64,000 nt of DNA from Lumbricus rubellus (lineage: Eukaryota > Annelida > Clitellata > Crassiclitellata > Lumbricidae): positions 21,847,505 through 21,911,504 of the forward strand of contig OX243821.1 in assembly GCA_945859605.1 (NCBI GenBank). The letters run 5' to 3'. The notes under the pieces were generated by a model, which saw only the letters and a list, made by a program, of their open reading frames with translations, did no database searches and was not told the DNA's origin. Shown here one piece after another: positions 33,151-46,571 of the stretch. The position numbers and the translations under genes are program-made. Positions within the stretch are counted from its first letter, which is position 1; every line of letters begins with the position of its first letter.

Positions 33151-35720
33151 TTAACTAATAGTGCGAAGCAGGTCATCGAAACAAGTGCACAATATTTGAA
33201 CTGTAAACACTTTTATCAAATTCCTGAAACGTGTGACCTGTGGAGGAGATACACGGTCGGGTGAATATGGAAAAATTCAGGCAATGAATTCAGGTTTAGG
33301 GTTAAGACAGCACGAACCAATTGTCACAGCTGCATCACAAATGCTACTTTAAAGATCAATCAAAAGTGACCTAGTGACAATGTCGAAGGGATTCCGAGAA
33401 GTTCTGGACAGAATGCAACATAATTCCTTGACACGTCAGGTCAAGAGCAGGCAATCAGACGAGGGAAAACATTCGTAACTAGAATGCTATGTACATACTA
33501 CCTAATTACTTTGTTTAGTCTTGATAGTTTTGATGTCTTATGTGAACTTTATATGTAATACTTGTTTACCATAGTGCTGTTTCGCAGCCGATTATATTAA
33601 AGAATATCCTTATTTACTTAGGCCAGGAATGATAGCCTGATCATGCGCTTTGGAAGTGCGTTACACCAGATGCATGGCGCACAACGGATGCATGACGTTT
33701 CGTAACAAAAACAAGAACACTGGAAGACCTCTGTCTTCTATTATTATAAGTTCTGGATTATAACTTGGGCATACATTAGTAAAGTGCAGAAAATGGCAAA
33801 AGGTAGTAATCTGAAGTTTCAAAGCTCATGATGCCGTCTTCAAGAAAAAGAATGTTGCAAGGGGTTCGTCGAACATGGAAGCAGAGGTAATTCAAATATA
33901 ACTCCTCCATATTTAGTTTACAAAAAAGGTTCATTAACAGTGAAGCGCACGCCATCAACACGGGTACACAGATCGTAAGAGTATTTGACCCATAAACACT
34001 GTCACCTAGTTCCTGAAATGTTACCTTGCACGGTTGCTGAACGCAGTATGCAAAGTGTATAAGGTGGATAAATAAACTACTCTAGAGCGCTTATATTTTA
34101 CTAGCATTAAGCTTGTTTGGGTGGTGTAGAAGCCAATGAACGACTCTGCAGAAAACAAACTGACAAGAATACCGGAAGATCTTTGTGTTTTGATTCAAAT
34201 CTTTTGGCTTAAAACTTGGGCATATCCTAGTAAAGTGTGCAGAAATGAAAAAAGTATGGGTATTCCTCACTGCAACATCTCCGTAGATCTGTCACAAAAA
34301 GACATCCAACAACAAGCGGAAACGCTAAACATGTGGCTTGCTTTTTTGCGATAAGCTGCTGAAAGGCAAACTGAAGCTTCTTATAGATAAGCTGCATAGC
34401 AAGTGTCATTTCAGTTATGATTTTTCAGTTACAGTTTCAGTTACATTATCTCTGATTTTTCAGTTAAAATTTTTTGTAATTTGATTTCAGTTTGAAGTCA
34501 TGGTTTTTCAATTTTCAGTTACAGTTTCAGTTAATATTTTCATTTGTCTTGACTAACAACACAAGGGGAAAATATTCCAATCTTCAAATTCATGAGATCA
34601 CAAGTACCCGTATTCTAAAATTTTGAAGAAATATTTATGTAACAAATCAATCTGATTTAACATATTGGGAAAACGATGTTTCAACTTGGGGTTCGTTGCG
34701 GTTCACTGAGGCAAACTGACAAAGACACTGGAAGAGCTCTGTGTTTGAATACAAGTTTTGGATTAAAACGTGGGCATATAAGTATGGAGATATGAAAAAG
34801 GAGGGGCATTATTCACTTCAACATTTTCGTACCTCTGTCACAAAAGACAACAGGCGGATATCTCACAAAGTTATGGCTTGCTAATTTTTGGGAGAAGCTG
34901 CTGAAGGGCAAACTGAAGCATCATCTGGAGAAGGTGCAAAGCAGCGAACCTGAAGTTGCGAAGAATATGGTGCTGTCTTCATAAAGGAATGTCGAAAAGG
35001 GTTTGTCGAACTTGGAAATAGAGACAATTTTAAATATAACTCTTCCCAATTGACTGCCAAAGAGGGTTCACTAACAGTGCAGCATAGGTCACCAAAAACA
35101 AGGTGCAGAGTTCGAATGAATATCTGCCCTGTAAACATTGTCTTGACTTGTTCTTGACCATACAATTCCACAAACCAACTTTACTGGTGATACATCACAC
35201 TGGATGCATGTCATACCGCAAAAAAGCAGTATGAGCATCAACAACAGCAGATAGAGGGCAATTCCACCGTCACTGACGTAACATTCAGACAGAAAAGTTG
35301 CAACGTTTTTAATTCTTGCACACCATGGTATCACTGCTTTGCCCAAAATTTTATGCCAATTTATTTAACTATATAACCTAAAGTTCTTAAAAGCCAAAAA
35401 ATACTTGGCAGGGGTTTCAAAGCTTACAGCGCTATATAGTCAGAAAAGAATGTTGCATGGGGTGTGTCAAACTTGGAAATAGACAATTTTGAATATAACT
35501 CTTCAGCATTTAGAGCCAAACTAGCTTCATTAATAGTGTGACGTAGGTCATCAAAACAGGTGAACAATATTTGACTTGTAAACACTTTCATCTAGTTCTT
35601 GAAATGTGACCTGTAGATTATACACTGTTAGATGCATATGTAAAATTTCAGGAAAGAAGTTCGATATAATGATACCCTGACATGTCAGGTCATGAATTAG
35701 AGTCATATAAGCACTCACAG
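33151..35720. repeat. Diverged large tandem repeats, several units
   Basis: Related segments recur. One runs AATATTTGAACTGTAAACACTTT through CCTGAAACGTGTGACC and appears at about 33190, 33985, 35125 and 35570. A second, around GGATTATAACTTGGGCATA with TAGTAAAGTG, appears at about 33755, 34205 and 34750. A third, TTGGAAATAGA..ATATAACTC, appears at about 33870, 35010 and 35475. Order is conserved with gains and losses, so this is an old serial duplication. No intact frame survives. Confidence 0.65.
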
Positions 35721-36768
35721 GCATGGCAGACAAAGGGTGCACAACATAATTGTTGTACTAAATGCAAAACCTGGCCCGGTTGCAGCAGCAGCAACAGTGC
35801 TATTATTTGGCGATGACAATTAGCAATTGTGCAGTGTACCTGTCTCAGAGGAGGATTGAAACTGTACTCTCAGCATTACAAGTTCAGCACTCTTACCAAT
35901 CGAAACCGAGTCCCTCTACAGTGTATACTTCTTCAAACCTGTACAGTATACTCATTTGAAGGTGTGTAAAGAGAGCAGTCTAACCATATGGCTGCCATGT
36001 CCGTTATGTACATATCACGGCCCTTGATAATCTTGCATAGAATGAACAATATCCTGAACTTGTCCAGTTTGTTTGGTGTGTTTCAGCAACTCGATCGAGA
36101 GAAATCAAGCTGTAAAAATCGCATCTGCTTGATCGTCGGCTTCTGCCTGTCGCGATCTGTTGTCTCCATTGGAAACTTGGCTGACTTTTTTAAAAACCCA
36201 GAATACACAGTAGGCCAATCTACTATATGACTACTGATGACTGATGTTAGATTACCGTAGATGGGACCTAGGAGGTCCTAGGTATAGGCTGTACAATTAG
36301 ATGTTTAACAGGGCTGACGAGAGAGAGAGATATATAATTTTATCATCTGTTTCGTTGACCTCATTAAAACAAAGACGATATAACAACCCAGATATTTGCC
36401 ACTTACATCAGATCCCATGAACCTGAAAAATACCAAGAGAGGGCACTGATTGAATTTACCAACTAATAGGATAGCTATTAGAGGCAGTTGCCTGACATAG
36501 CACACTGCCTTGCAGTACTGTTTGACAACCGCAGGAAGAGAAACTGAACACGATTCTTTGGTCTGTCAAGACAGACATTCAAAGAACTGGCAGAAGACGC
36601 TGAGCTGTGAGCATTTGGAAGAATGTGTTAATGATTAATGGTCTGAAAGGAATTATATGACCCTACAATTCCTCAAAGCAACTTTCTTTACCAGTGATAC
36701 ATCAGATTGGATGCATTGCATACCGCAAAAAATTGGAATTAACCAGAGCATCAACAACAGCAGATAGA

Positions 36769-37115
36769 ACAACTAACACGTGACGAGAGAGAAGCTCTGC
36801 TAGACGAGAAAATACGGCTAATGAGTTATAAACAAACAAGCGATGGGCAGTGGAACAATGCTCCAGAAGGATCTACCTTCCCTGGAAACGAAGAACAACT
36901 AACACACGACGAGAGGGAAGCTCTGCTAGACGAGAATATGAGGCTTATGTAAGTTATAAGCAAACAAGCGATGGGCAGTGGAAGAATGCTCCAGAAGGAT
37001 CTACCTTCCCTGGAAACGAAGAACAACTAACACGCGACGAGAGGGAAGCTCTTCTAGACGAGAAAATACGGCTTATGAAAGTTATAAACAAACAAGCGAT
37101 GTGCAGTGGAAGAAT
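36769..37115 (+). repeat. 126-128 bp tandem repeat, about 2.7 units, encoding a 42-residue motif
   Basis: The unit reads EEQLTRDEREALLDEKIRLM, then a SYKQTSDGQW part and APEGSTFPGN. Unit 1 to 2 stays in frame; unit 2 reaches a stop at LM* where two extra bases (CTTATGTAAGTTATAAGC) occur, and unit 3 continues in another frame. The extra bases create a perfect GTAAGT, which could be a splice donor. It looks like a repeated piece of a real acidic, charged protein that has duplicated and decayed. Confidence 0.6.
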
Positions 37116-37573
37116 GCTCCATATGAACCAAAGCAGTTATGCAGACACAGATGGCCGTAATATTATTAATTACTTCACTCATTTGCTCAAGTAAATTTAT
37201 GTAACACCTTTTCAGAGGACGTCAGAGGCACTCCAAACCCCCAGCACGGCAAGATAAACTGTCTTAAGATGAGAGAGAAACGACTGAGAAGGAATTCTAG
37301 ATGGAGTGGAGAATTGAGGTAAAGCCATTCCAGCCATTCTGAGAAAGCACGGGTTTGAACAGTGGAGGTACGAGCAAAATGGGCAGAGAACAGACTTTCT
37401 TCAACCTAATAAAGTGAGCAACAGTGTTGAACACTAAGAGTAGGGCTACAGAGCTCGCATATGTTGGATACTTATGTAATTTTTGTATAGGCCTATTTAC
37501 GCAAATGTATAATGCATTGTATGTATATATAACTTATAAGCACTTCTCGAGAACCTCACAAAGAGGAAATTTA

Positions 37574-39470
37574 TGCTGTTTGGACGTCTAATAGTTGGGT
37601 AGTCTATTTATATCCATGCTTCTTTTTTCCTTGCAATGTTTGACGAAGTGAAGGAACGCGGTAAGGAAAGAGTGATGGATAGGTGCTGGCTTACTGATTT
37701 AATGAATGGACAGAAATAAGGAATGAATGCACTTTCTCCTTCTGCTCACTCTACACTTCTGTCAGGCAGTCTTTCTTCTTCCATCTCTCTTCTCAAAATA
37801 TGACTCTTCTCGTGGGGCCTTGCACACTGGGAGAACATCAGAGCGGTTTGTTTCATAAATGATTAATTAAATACAATACAAAACAATAATACTTGTAATA
37901 ATAATAATAATTTATCAGTTCAAACTGACAAGTGTAGGGCATGTTTACATGACATTACTGTTACAGAAGATAAAAAAAATTAATGAGAGCCATATCTAAC
38001 TGCATGGCACTATGTCTTCTGCTCATTTTGAACTTGCTCCTATCGAGTATAGAGTGCAAGGCTGAGTCGACCTACCCGTGTCTGAACCGAAGGATTGATG
38101 ATTTCAAACTCTGAATTTGTGACGATCCTAGATGACGCGAATGCTACGTTACGTCATGTAACCGACACTGTAATGTACACAGATGGTGACTAGTGTAGGC
38201 AATTGCAAGAATTGAGCAACTTTTGCTGTTAACCGGTCTTTCTTTACAGGATGAGCTACGGTGAGGATATGCAGACGGGAGGCCATCCCCACATGCGATA
38301 CGAAAATCAAGTGCCTGGTGGATATCCCAACATGCGATATGAGAATCATGTGTTGGGTGAATATCCCAACATGCGATACGAAAATCAAGTGCCTGGTGGA
38401 TACCCCCACATGCCATACGAGAATCGTGTGTCGGGTGGATATCCCAATATGCGATACGAAAATCAAGTGCCTGGTGGATACCCCCACATGCCATACGAGA
38501 ATCATGTGTCGGGTGGATAACCCCATATGCCATATGAGAATCATGTGTCGGGTGGATATCCCAACATGCGATACGAAAATCATGTGTCGGGTGGATATCC
38601 CAACATGTGATGCGAAAATCATGTGTCGGGTGGATATCCCAACATGCGATACGAAAATCAAGTGCCTGGTGGATACCCCCACATGCCATACGAGAATCAT
38701 GTGTCGGGTGGATATCCCAACATTCCATACACGAATCAAGTGTCGGGTGGATTCCCCCACATGCCATACCATGGCCTGCCGACATCTGTGTATCAAAATC
38801 CAGGTAGTTATCATGTTGGATTGTATCTATGGAATAATATAGCACCTCTCTCAGGGTGTCTAACTAATATTCTGAGTCTTCCATTGCATGCTGTTTGGAC
38901 GTCTAATAGCTGGGTAGTCTATTTATATCCATGCTTATTTTTTCCTTGCAATGTTTGACGAATTGAAGGAATGCGGTAAGAAAAGAGTGGTGGATAGGTA
39001 GGTGCTGGCTTACTGATTTAATGAATGGACAGAAATAAGGAATGATTGAACAATTGAATGACTAATGTCGCTTTCTTCTTCTGTTCACTATACAATTCTG
39101 TTGGCATTCTCTCTTCCTCCTCTCTCCTCAAAATGTGATCCCTCTTGTGGGGGCCTTGCACACTGGCGACACACTTTATAAAAAGTTTAAATACAATACA
39201 AAGCAATAATAACTATAATGATAATAATAATGATACTACTGCTGCTGCTACTACTAGTACTTAATAATAATTTATTAATTCAAACTGACAGGTATATGGG
39301 GGCAAGGTTACATGCTATTGCTGTTACAGAAGATAACAAATTTAATGGGAATAAAATATAACTGTATGGCACCCTACAAGGCGCTATGTATATCCTATTA
39401 TAGTGTGGAAAGATGGGTCGACCGACCGACCCGTGTCCTTCTGATCTTTATGTCATTCATTCATATCTCC
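37574..39470. repeat. Approx. 1.3-kb segmental tandem duplication
   Basis: 37574-38090 and 38889-39470 align over several hundred bases. Shared landmarks are TGCTGTTTGGACGTCTAATA, GATTTAATGAATGGACAGAA, GGGGCCTTGCACACTGG, TTAAATACAATACAA and CGACC.ACCCGTGTC, with an offset of 1315 bp. Exon A and exon B of the following gene lie at equivalent positions after each copy. Confidence 0.8.
38278..38784 (+). repeat. 39-bp coding repeat, 13 units of a 13-residue motif
   Basis: Thirteen consecutive 39-bp units start at 38278 with no length variation. The motif is GGYPNMRYENQVP with alternatives HMPYENHVS. Unit 7 has TAA (38518-38520) in place of a Tyr codon and unit 9 has TGA (38608-38610) in place of CGA. 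The exact multiple of three through 13 units argues that the array evolved as protein. Confidence 0.9.
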
Positions 39471-39678
39471 GAACCGAGAAATTGAGTGAAGAAATGAAAT
39501 AACTATTGATACATTAATTATAAAGTGAATCAATTAAGTAGCAAATGCTGTAATGTCGAATTGTGTAACACAAAGTGCTATGTGCATGAATGGCAACTCG
39601 TGTAAAACATCACAAGTATTGACCAATTTCTTGTGTACTTCACAATATTTTAACATTTAATCGGTTTTTTCTTCCAAG

Positions 39679-39767
39679 GAGGACTTGCGACATGAACGAG
39701 AGAATCGTGCTGACGACTTCCCTTCGCAATCCGCCACCGGGATTCGTCTTCCCAACTACTTTTCAGG
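39679..39767 (+). CDS. Candidate exon B, alternative or duplicated
   Basis: Between acceptor TTCTTCCAAG and donor CAGG|GTAGGT. One frame reads MNERIVLTTSLRNPPPGFVF and ends in phase 1, fitting exon C. Its incoming phase does not fit exon A, but it lies where exon A lies in the upstream copy of the 1.3-kb duplication, so A and B may be alternative first exons. Confidence 0.4.
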
Positions 39768-42453
39768 GTAGGTGTCATGTCGATTTATATAGGGCTTCTC
39801 ACAGACGCACTGTTTAGAGTCGCTCTCTGTGTGGAAAACTCCAGGGAAAAGAATGTCCTAATAATTATAATGCAAGACTGATGAGAAAAAAGCGAGTCAT
39901 TAGTGACTACTGGTTAACTGATTGTCATTGCTGCAGCTAGATTGGTGATGAAGGTTGTTGTCGTAGTGGTAGTAGTGCTGGTTGTGGTAGTCGTAGTTAT
40001 TGCAGTTCCAGTAATAGTTGTAGTTAGTAGCAGAAGTGGTAGTAGTTGACGACTAATAGTCGATATATTAGTAGTAGACTACTAGTTGAAGACGTTGCAG
40101 TAGTAGTATTGATAGTCGTAGTGATTGTAGTAGTGGTAGGTGCTTTAGTCGTAGACTATTGGAGGTGTTGATGGTAGTGGTGACAGGGTGGTGGTAGTAG
40201 TAGTAATATTACTGGTTGTGTTAGTAGTAATAGTAGATTTGGAGGTATGGCCTGACCTCCTTAAACCCATAACATTTTGGATGATTAATTATCTAAGCGC
40301 TCCTCCTTTGTCAAAACTACGGCTTAATACAGACAGACGAGCAGTTGACAAGTTTTTCTCGCTGATTAAAAAGTAAGCATTGAATGATTTGCTTGTTGAC
40401 ATCGATATAAAATATCCATACTGTTATGTTTTAATGTTTGCAGTCGGGCCAGTACAACAGCCATTGCCCTCTCCAGCCATCACAAGGGTCCCAACACCTG
40501 GTTGGATGAGCTATTTCAACCGATTCTTCTCACGCCTCGCATCTCACGTCTTCACGTGGTCATCAGCTGGGCCAGTGGGAAACGAAGGTAAGAAATTAGC
40601 ACGACTTTTGTTCGTAACTGCTGAGTCGTCACAGATTCGGAACTCCTACGTGGCGTACTAAATAGAAATCGCGAAACCAGCTTGTCCACAGGCGCTTGAC
40701 CAAAACAAAGTCTACGGGTATGCTGAAGGGGGGTCACTATATAAGGTGCAAGGTGGATGATGTTTAGAGTTGAAATGGTGAGGGAGTTGAGGGAAAGAGG
40801 AAGAATGATGACTGGAGATCCATGAAAATACACTGATCGTTTCCTGATTACGTGGCCTGCCTGATTTCTGGCCAGAGTTCCTGAACAAATTAAGATTTCT
40901 GAAATTCTGACTACAACTCCATCAGAAAAGAGTGTGCGTTGTAATATTTTTGGATTATAAATATATTTGATTCAACAATGCCACAATACCATACTATTAA
41001 AGTTTAGACTTATTTAGATCCGATTAGATAAAATTAGCTGTCGTTTTTCTTCAATTTATCATTGTTGCTTTTAGGTCTATTTCGTAATATTATTATGACT
41101 AGTATTTCATTTATTTATTTTTGCTATCATTGTTGTTTTTGTTGCTGCTGTTCACGCTGATATTATTATTATTTTGCCCGGATGTACTTAGGATTGGATG
41201 GACTTTATTACTAACTACTTGTTTAAAAACCAGTCCAGAATGGCCCTAGTCGTCGATTTCTTCTTATTTTTATTATTATTTTTTATGTTTTTGTTTCGAA
41301 GACGTCGGCAATCCGAACCCAATTTCCGTTTACAACATCCTAAGGTCTAACGAGGTTCCAGCACCCAGCCAGGTGTACGACCCTCGCCATGATGAGGATA
41401 CAAACACATTTAGTGTTCTGCAGGCCACGGACCTGAGACAAGGTAGGTGACTTTCATCACCTCGGCGATGCAGACATTCTCCTATTGACATTGACACGCA
41501 CAACACAGCAATACCTCCATAGTCTGAAGGAGATGATGGACGAGTAAGTGTAAGTAATTTTCCGGTTTTCCATCATATATGACTCTGCCAGCTTCTTTGA
41601 CAATTGATATACTGTATTTATCTGAGCATTTGTAAAGCTCCTCTGGTAGGGTAAACTGTTCCTAAGTGCTTCCAGTGCACAAGGCCTGACATGAAGAAGG
41701 TTTTTAAGGAGAAGGATAAAAGAGACTGTCAGAAAGTATCGTGCGTAAATACATACATATATATGTGTGTGTGTGTGTTTGTGCGCATATGGAAGTCAAA
41801 GCAACATCACACACATGAATATATCTCAGCATTTATCAGCATACTCAAGTACAGTGTCTTAAATTATCTGCATGTGGGCGTGTGACAAATGCATTCCACA
41901 GTGCTCATAATAATTGCAACACATAATTATCAGGACTCTTGGTGATTATTTTCTAAGCTAATGGTTTAAGAACTATTTACTAATATGTAGGCAATGTGCT
42001 GCGAGAAAGGGAGTAAAATGCAGGACACCACGTATTATATAAAATGGTATAGTTCTATTACAGATTCTACTATTACTATTTATTACTAGTTAGTTGGCAC
42101 TTAGTAGCTATTTGCTCATATTAATAGTAATGTTTAAGGTATTCAGTTAAAATGTCTCCCTTCAATACAGCACCGCACCTCACAAAGAGACCCTACCTTG
42201 CTCAGTCTCTCATAATCCAGTCTCCCTTTCGTCTATTGCCATGTCCTTGTTTGCAAATTTTTGCTGACATAATCTCACTGTAAGTAACTTCGTCTTTGCA
42301 ATTTACCATCACTGTCGTGTGTGGCTTTTAGGGTGCTTGCGTATCTGTCGAAGGCGATTCTTGTTTGGTATCAGTCATAACTCTCGTCATAGAAATTGAC
42401 GACACCAACCAACGTCTGATCGTCATGAGCGGCCAGCTGCGACCATCAAGTCG

Positions 42454-42516
42454 TCCATAGTTGCAGCTGCTGCGTCCATAGTTGCAGCTGCTGCGTCCAT
42501 AGTTGCAGCTGCTGCA
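42454..42516. repeat. 21-bp tandem repeat, three units
   Basis: TCCATAGTTGCAGCTGCTGCG three times, followed by a possible donor (GCAG|GTATGT). The frame would give SIVAAAA repeats but is blocked upstream by a TGA, so coding is doubtful. Confidence 0.85.
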
Positions 42517-44120
42517 GGTATGTATTGCATTTGGTACAACTTAATCAGATGATTGCATGAATGGGTGGATGGACGGTGGGTGAATGGTTATGGGGTCAGT
42601 GTGTGGAGGAATGGATGACATATTTCTAACTGTTTTATCGTAAACTGCGACACTCTAATCAATCAGCTGATGACTTTAAACTCTGTTTGTCACGTTCTTA
42701 GATGACGGAGGTTGTTGCAGAATTTCATCGTCTCTACAGTGATACTCCCTCCTCTGCGAGCCAATCGTTGTTGCCTGGCGCGGCACTGTCAGAAGTGACT
42801 CGGTGGTGTGTCGCATCATCGAAGATGGCCGAATAACCGAGCCTTCGCTTCAGATCATGAAATCAGTGAAGCTGCTGGATGACAAGGGGGTAAGTTCGTC
42901 GACATCACAATTAAGCCATTGTCATCGTCGTCATCATCACATTGAGGGAGGAGGAGGAAGAGAAAAAAGTGGAATGTGAAGAGGATGATTAGGAGGATGA
43001 AGACGAAGAAGGGGAGGAAGAACAAGAACAAGACTATGAATAAGGGAGATGAAGATGAACAGGAAGAAGGTGAAAAATTATGAGCAGGACATATGTTTAC
43101 ATGTGTGTTTCTCTGAGTTTGTGTGTGTGTTTGTGTGATTCTGTGATATGGAGAAAGGTAATTCTCTGAAATTTCAGTTCAATGTCATTTTCTGTTGATG
43201 TATTTCTAGGTGCTGCAGAAGTCACTAATTGAGCAAGACCCACAGCGTTTCAAAGAAGCACAGAAGACACTTCCGTTGATGAAACTGATCCTGGTAATTT
43301 GGCCATTGTCCACACTTCTTTCATTATCTGTCTGGTTGCCTCTGTGCTTGTCTCTTGTTGGGAATTACTTTTGATTAACTAACTAACATTGCAAGTATTG
43401 AGCAATTTTTTGTGTACTTCACAAGATTTTAACATTTAATCAAATTTTACAGACCTGTTTAAAGATAATTTATACATATGTGTATATGCAACTCAAAGCT
43501 TCAGCACTCACATTAATGACCTCAGCATTTCTCAGCATACTGAAGTACAGTGTTTTTCTACAGTTAGTATTAAGGTATTCAGTGAAAATGTCTCCCTTCA
43601 ATACAGAGGCTATTATCTTTCGCATCCTATTTTTCAAGTGACTTTAACTCATAAAACCCTGACTGAGCGATATACAGTGGTTGAATGGTTTGGGTCAGCA
43701 GCAGGAGTTACAAAGAAGAGCTTCATTGGAACACATGTGCTACGGGGTTTCATTGCACGTTGTCCCTTTAAACGCGAGTATATTATGGCAGTGGTTTTAA
43801 GAACGTATGTAATGAAAATAGGGCCAACATGTGCAGATGGTTATGCAATACCTTTCAGCTTCGGTATGCTGGGATTAGCACAACGGAGCGAGGACGTGAT
43901 GCAATGCTTGTTTTATGCACCAACAAAGTTCCACAAGCGGCACGTCAATGCGTCCAGCTTTGACAACTTGCTTGAAAACGTAAGAGTTCCGATGTTTTTG
44001 CAACATTACACGTGGGAATACGGTGGGATGATCACACTTCCTGTGTATTTCTTTTCTACAGTCCACCAATCTTGTATCATCATCATCTTCATTGTTATTG
44101 CTCATTATTACCCGTACTAA

Positions 44121-46266
44121 TATTTTTAGGATTAATAGTCTTAGAATTATCTTAGGATGAGAGTGGATTGCCTGAGCAGCACTTCTAGAAATGGACCTGT
44201 ACTCAATTCACTGTTTGCTGGGGAGCCTCAGATGGCAAATATGAATGCATATGTGCAGCTACGCACGCTTGTGTGTATTGCATTTGAGGATTTCCATAGT
44301 ACTTCTAATTGTGCGCACCAATCAGGTTGACAAAATGGATAGATAATAATACATGCAGAGGAAGCTCAAACAATGGACTTCCACCAGATGTGGTTAAAAT
44401 TTAATTGACTACCACATGAAGAACTGGACAAACCTACCATCCTCACTGAAACGTATGGATGCACGGACAAGTTGATTGACGAATATAAGGATGGATGAAT
44501 GCAGGAATGGACAGATGGGTGGACCAATGGTTAGAAGAGACTTTACTAGACAACAGTCAATGACATTCTGCTAGCCAAGGCTTTTCTACGTTTCTCTAAA
44601 TGCACCTAAACAACAGCGCTGATGACTCTGTAGTCCAAACCATTCATGAAGGTGATGTAAGTCGTCCACAGGAAGGTCTGCTAGCCAAGATGCTGGAGGA
44701 GTTGACCAACCCAGCGGAGCATGTCACCACCATCCTACCCAGACAGTGTGACCAAGGATGGCGTTCTGCCTTGGTTAATAAAGAAAGGAGAGAGAAATGA
44801 TGAAGTCCGAACCCTTTGGAAGGATCGAAAATAAGCCGATTCACAAAAGGAACCCTTGAAAAATTTCTGCTTGCATCCCGGTACGTTCTGTACGTACCAC
44901 AATTGGATGCGAAAAGAGGGCATTCGTGCAAAGTTTGTCTACAAGTTAGTATTCTGTATGTATGCAATTGAAAAACATGTAAGGCAACAAAAAGGGGCTT
45001 CAAGAGGAGAGTTAGCCTGTAGGCATTTTAAGTGGATTACATCGTAAAGGACGGGGCATCAAAAAGGGACAATCAAGTTTCACCAAGCTTTTTATTTACG
45101 CTCTGCCTGTGATGGTCAGCTACAGACACTTTCATGCAGTGACCTGAGACCTCTATGCATTGTCTATGATGAGCTGTAAGAACAGGTAAAGTTCGACTTA
45201 AAGCACGTGGACTCGTGACTTCTCGTCTGTGCACTCAACTATCACTGCTTGGCACACTTCGATACGATCTACTTCATAAGAGAACTCAGTCTACTTACTA
45301 CATTAACTTAATTATAACACTCGTCGCAACCAAACATCTCTTTCTACAATTCCAAGATCTAGAAAGAAAATTGCTGTGATTCTTTACACACTTTTCCACT
45401 TAAACATACATCCCAGACACAGTTTAAATGCAGTGTACAACTATGAAGTTTCACGAAGCTAGAAACCCTGCTCACACTTCGTCTCACAATCAAGCCAAGC
45501 AAGCAATGATGGTCGCATAAAGTCCAAATTCCTCGCTAAGCTATAACAGACTACAGTGTTGATCCAGACTTTGCAATTTATGCAATGGAACATGCCAACC
45601 AGAGTTTAGAACAAATGGTCTGCTCACCATTTAAACTTGCACAAATACTAAATAAACAATGCATTCTCAAATGCAAAGTGCATAGAGATATTGATAGATG
45701 AAAGGATGAATGGATAGAAGATGGATCTTTAGAAGTGTCTACAACATTCTGCAAGCACTAGACTTCAGCATTGAGTGCTGTAACATAATTAGTACCACAA
45801 AATGCTTCGTCATTAGAACCCACAAGTTTGTTGGAATCCTACAACTGTGTAGATACCGAGACACTGGTACGAGACTTGAAAGCAAAGTACAAAGTATTTA
45901 TTGCTTTCAATAACTGGGGCAGATTAAGCCAATTTCTACAAGATTTATGCTTGTGGAAACTGCTTCACGCTGCAGTTCAGCATGGCAATCCTGGCAAGAA
46001 AGTTCGGATATGAGAGTCGCTACTTGTGATGGTCAAGTACCATTGAGGTCAAAATGTTATTAGGCAAGACAACTGAGGTTGTTGTACATGTATTATATTA
46101 ATCGTATCATATCAGGCACGCACACACACACACACACACACACGTGTGCGCCCACAATTATCCATACATACAAACTTCTACACATGTTCCTGCTTGAATA
46201 CTTCCATTGAAGGACAGTCTATCTTTGTGCATAATAATATGTGTGCAACTGTTTGTATTGTTTTAG
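44121..46266. other. Intron-like sequence between exons G and H
   Basis: No recognisable gene. A 66-codon frame at 44600-44797 (QTIHEGDVSRPQEGLLAKML) looks mildly protein-like and ends in AATGA; it has no family match. (CA)n lies at 46117-46142. Confidence 0.35.
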
Positions 46267-46571
46267 CCGCCTTACTTCACGATCCACGCGCTGGCAGCGT
46301 TCTTCAAGAATGAAATCGCAAGGTAAATATCTCTTACCTAAAATCTGTGGCTGCTCTACCTAATAAGCATACCTTATTTCCTGCATCTGTTCTGTGTAAT
46401 TTATATCAGCTATGGCCTACATAGAACAAGAGGCAAGCAGTGGCTTTGAATTTCGATTTTTATGTTTAAGAACTTGGTAGGCCTATTATTGTTTGCACTT
46501 CGGTGTTACTGTTGGATGCAGTTGTAGACCTATAGTAAACGTTTTACAATATTAGGCTCAATAGAAGTAGC

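Noticed and set aside
40444..40587. Second open frame through exon C (reads RASTTAIALSSHHKGP)
   Set aside because: Plausible alone, but it hits a stop in exon D, whereas the chosen frame passes through both.
42171..42279. Extra exon between D and F (acceptor TTCAATACAG, donor CACT|GTAAGT)
   Set aside because: Open and with good sites, but its phase (in 1, out 2) breaks the joining to exon F, and its acceptor region is a duplicated intron piece also found at 43575-43604.
43638..44120. 160-codon frame between exons G and H
   Set aside because: No ATG at the start, no family resemblance and a hydrophobic AT-rich end; the joining G to H is already in phase without it.
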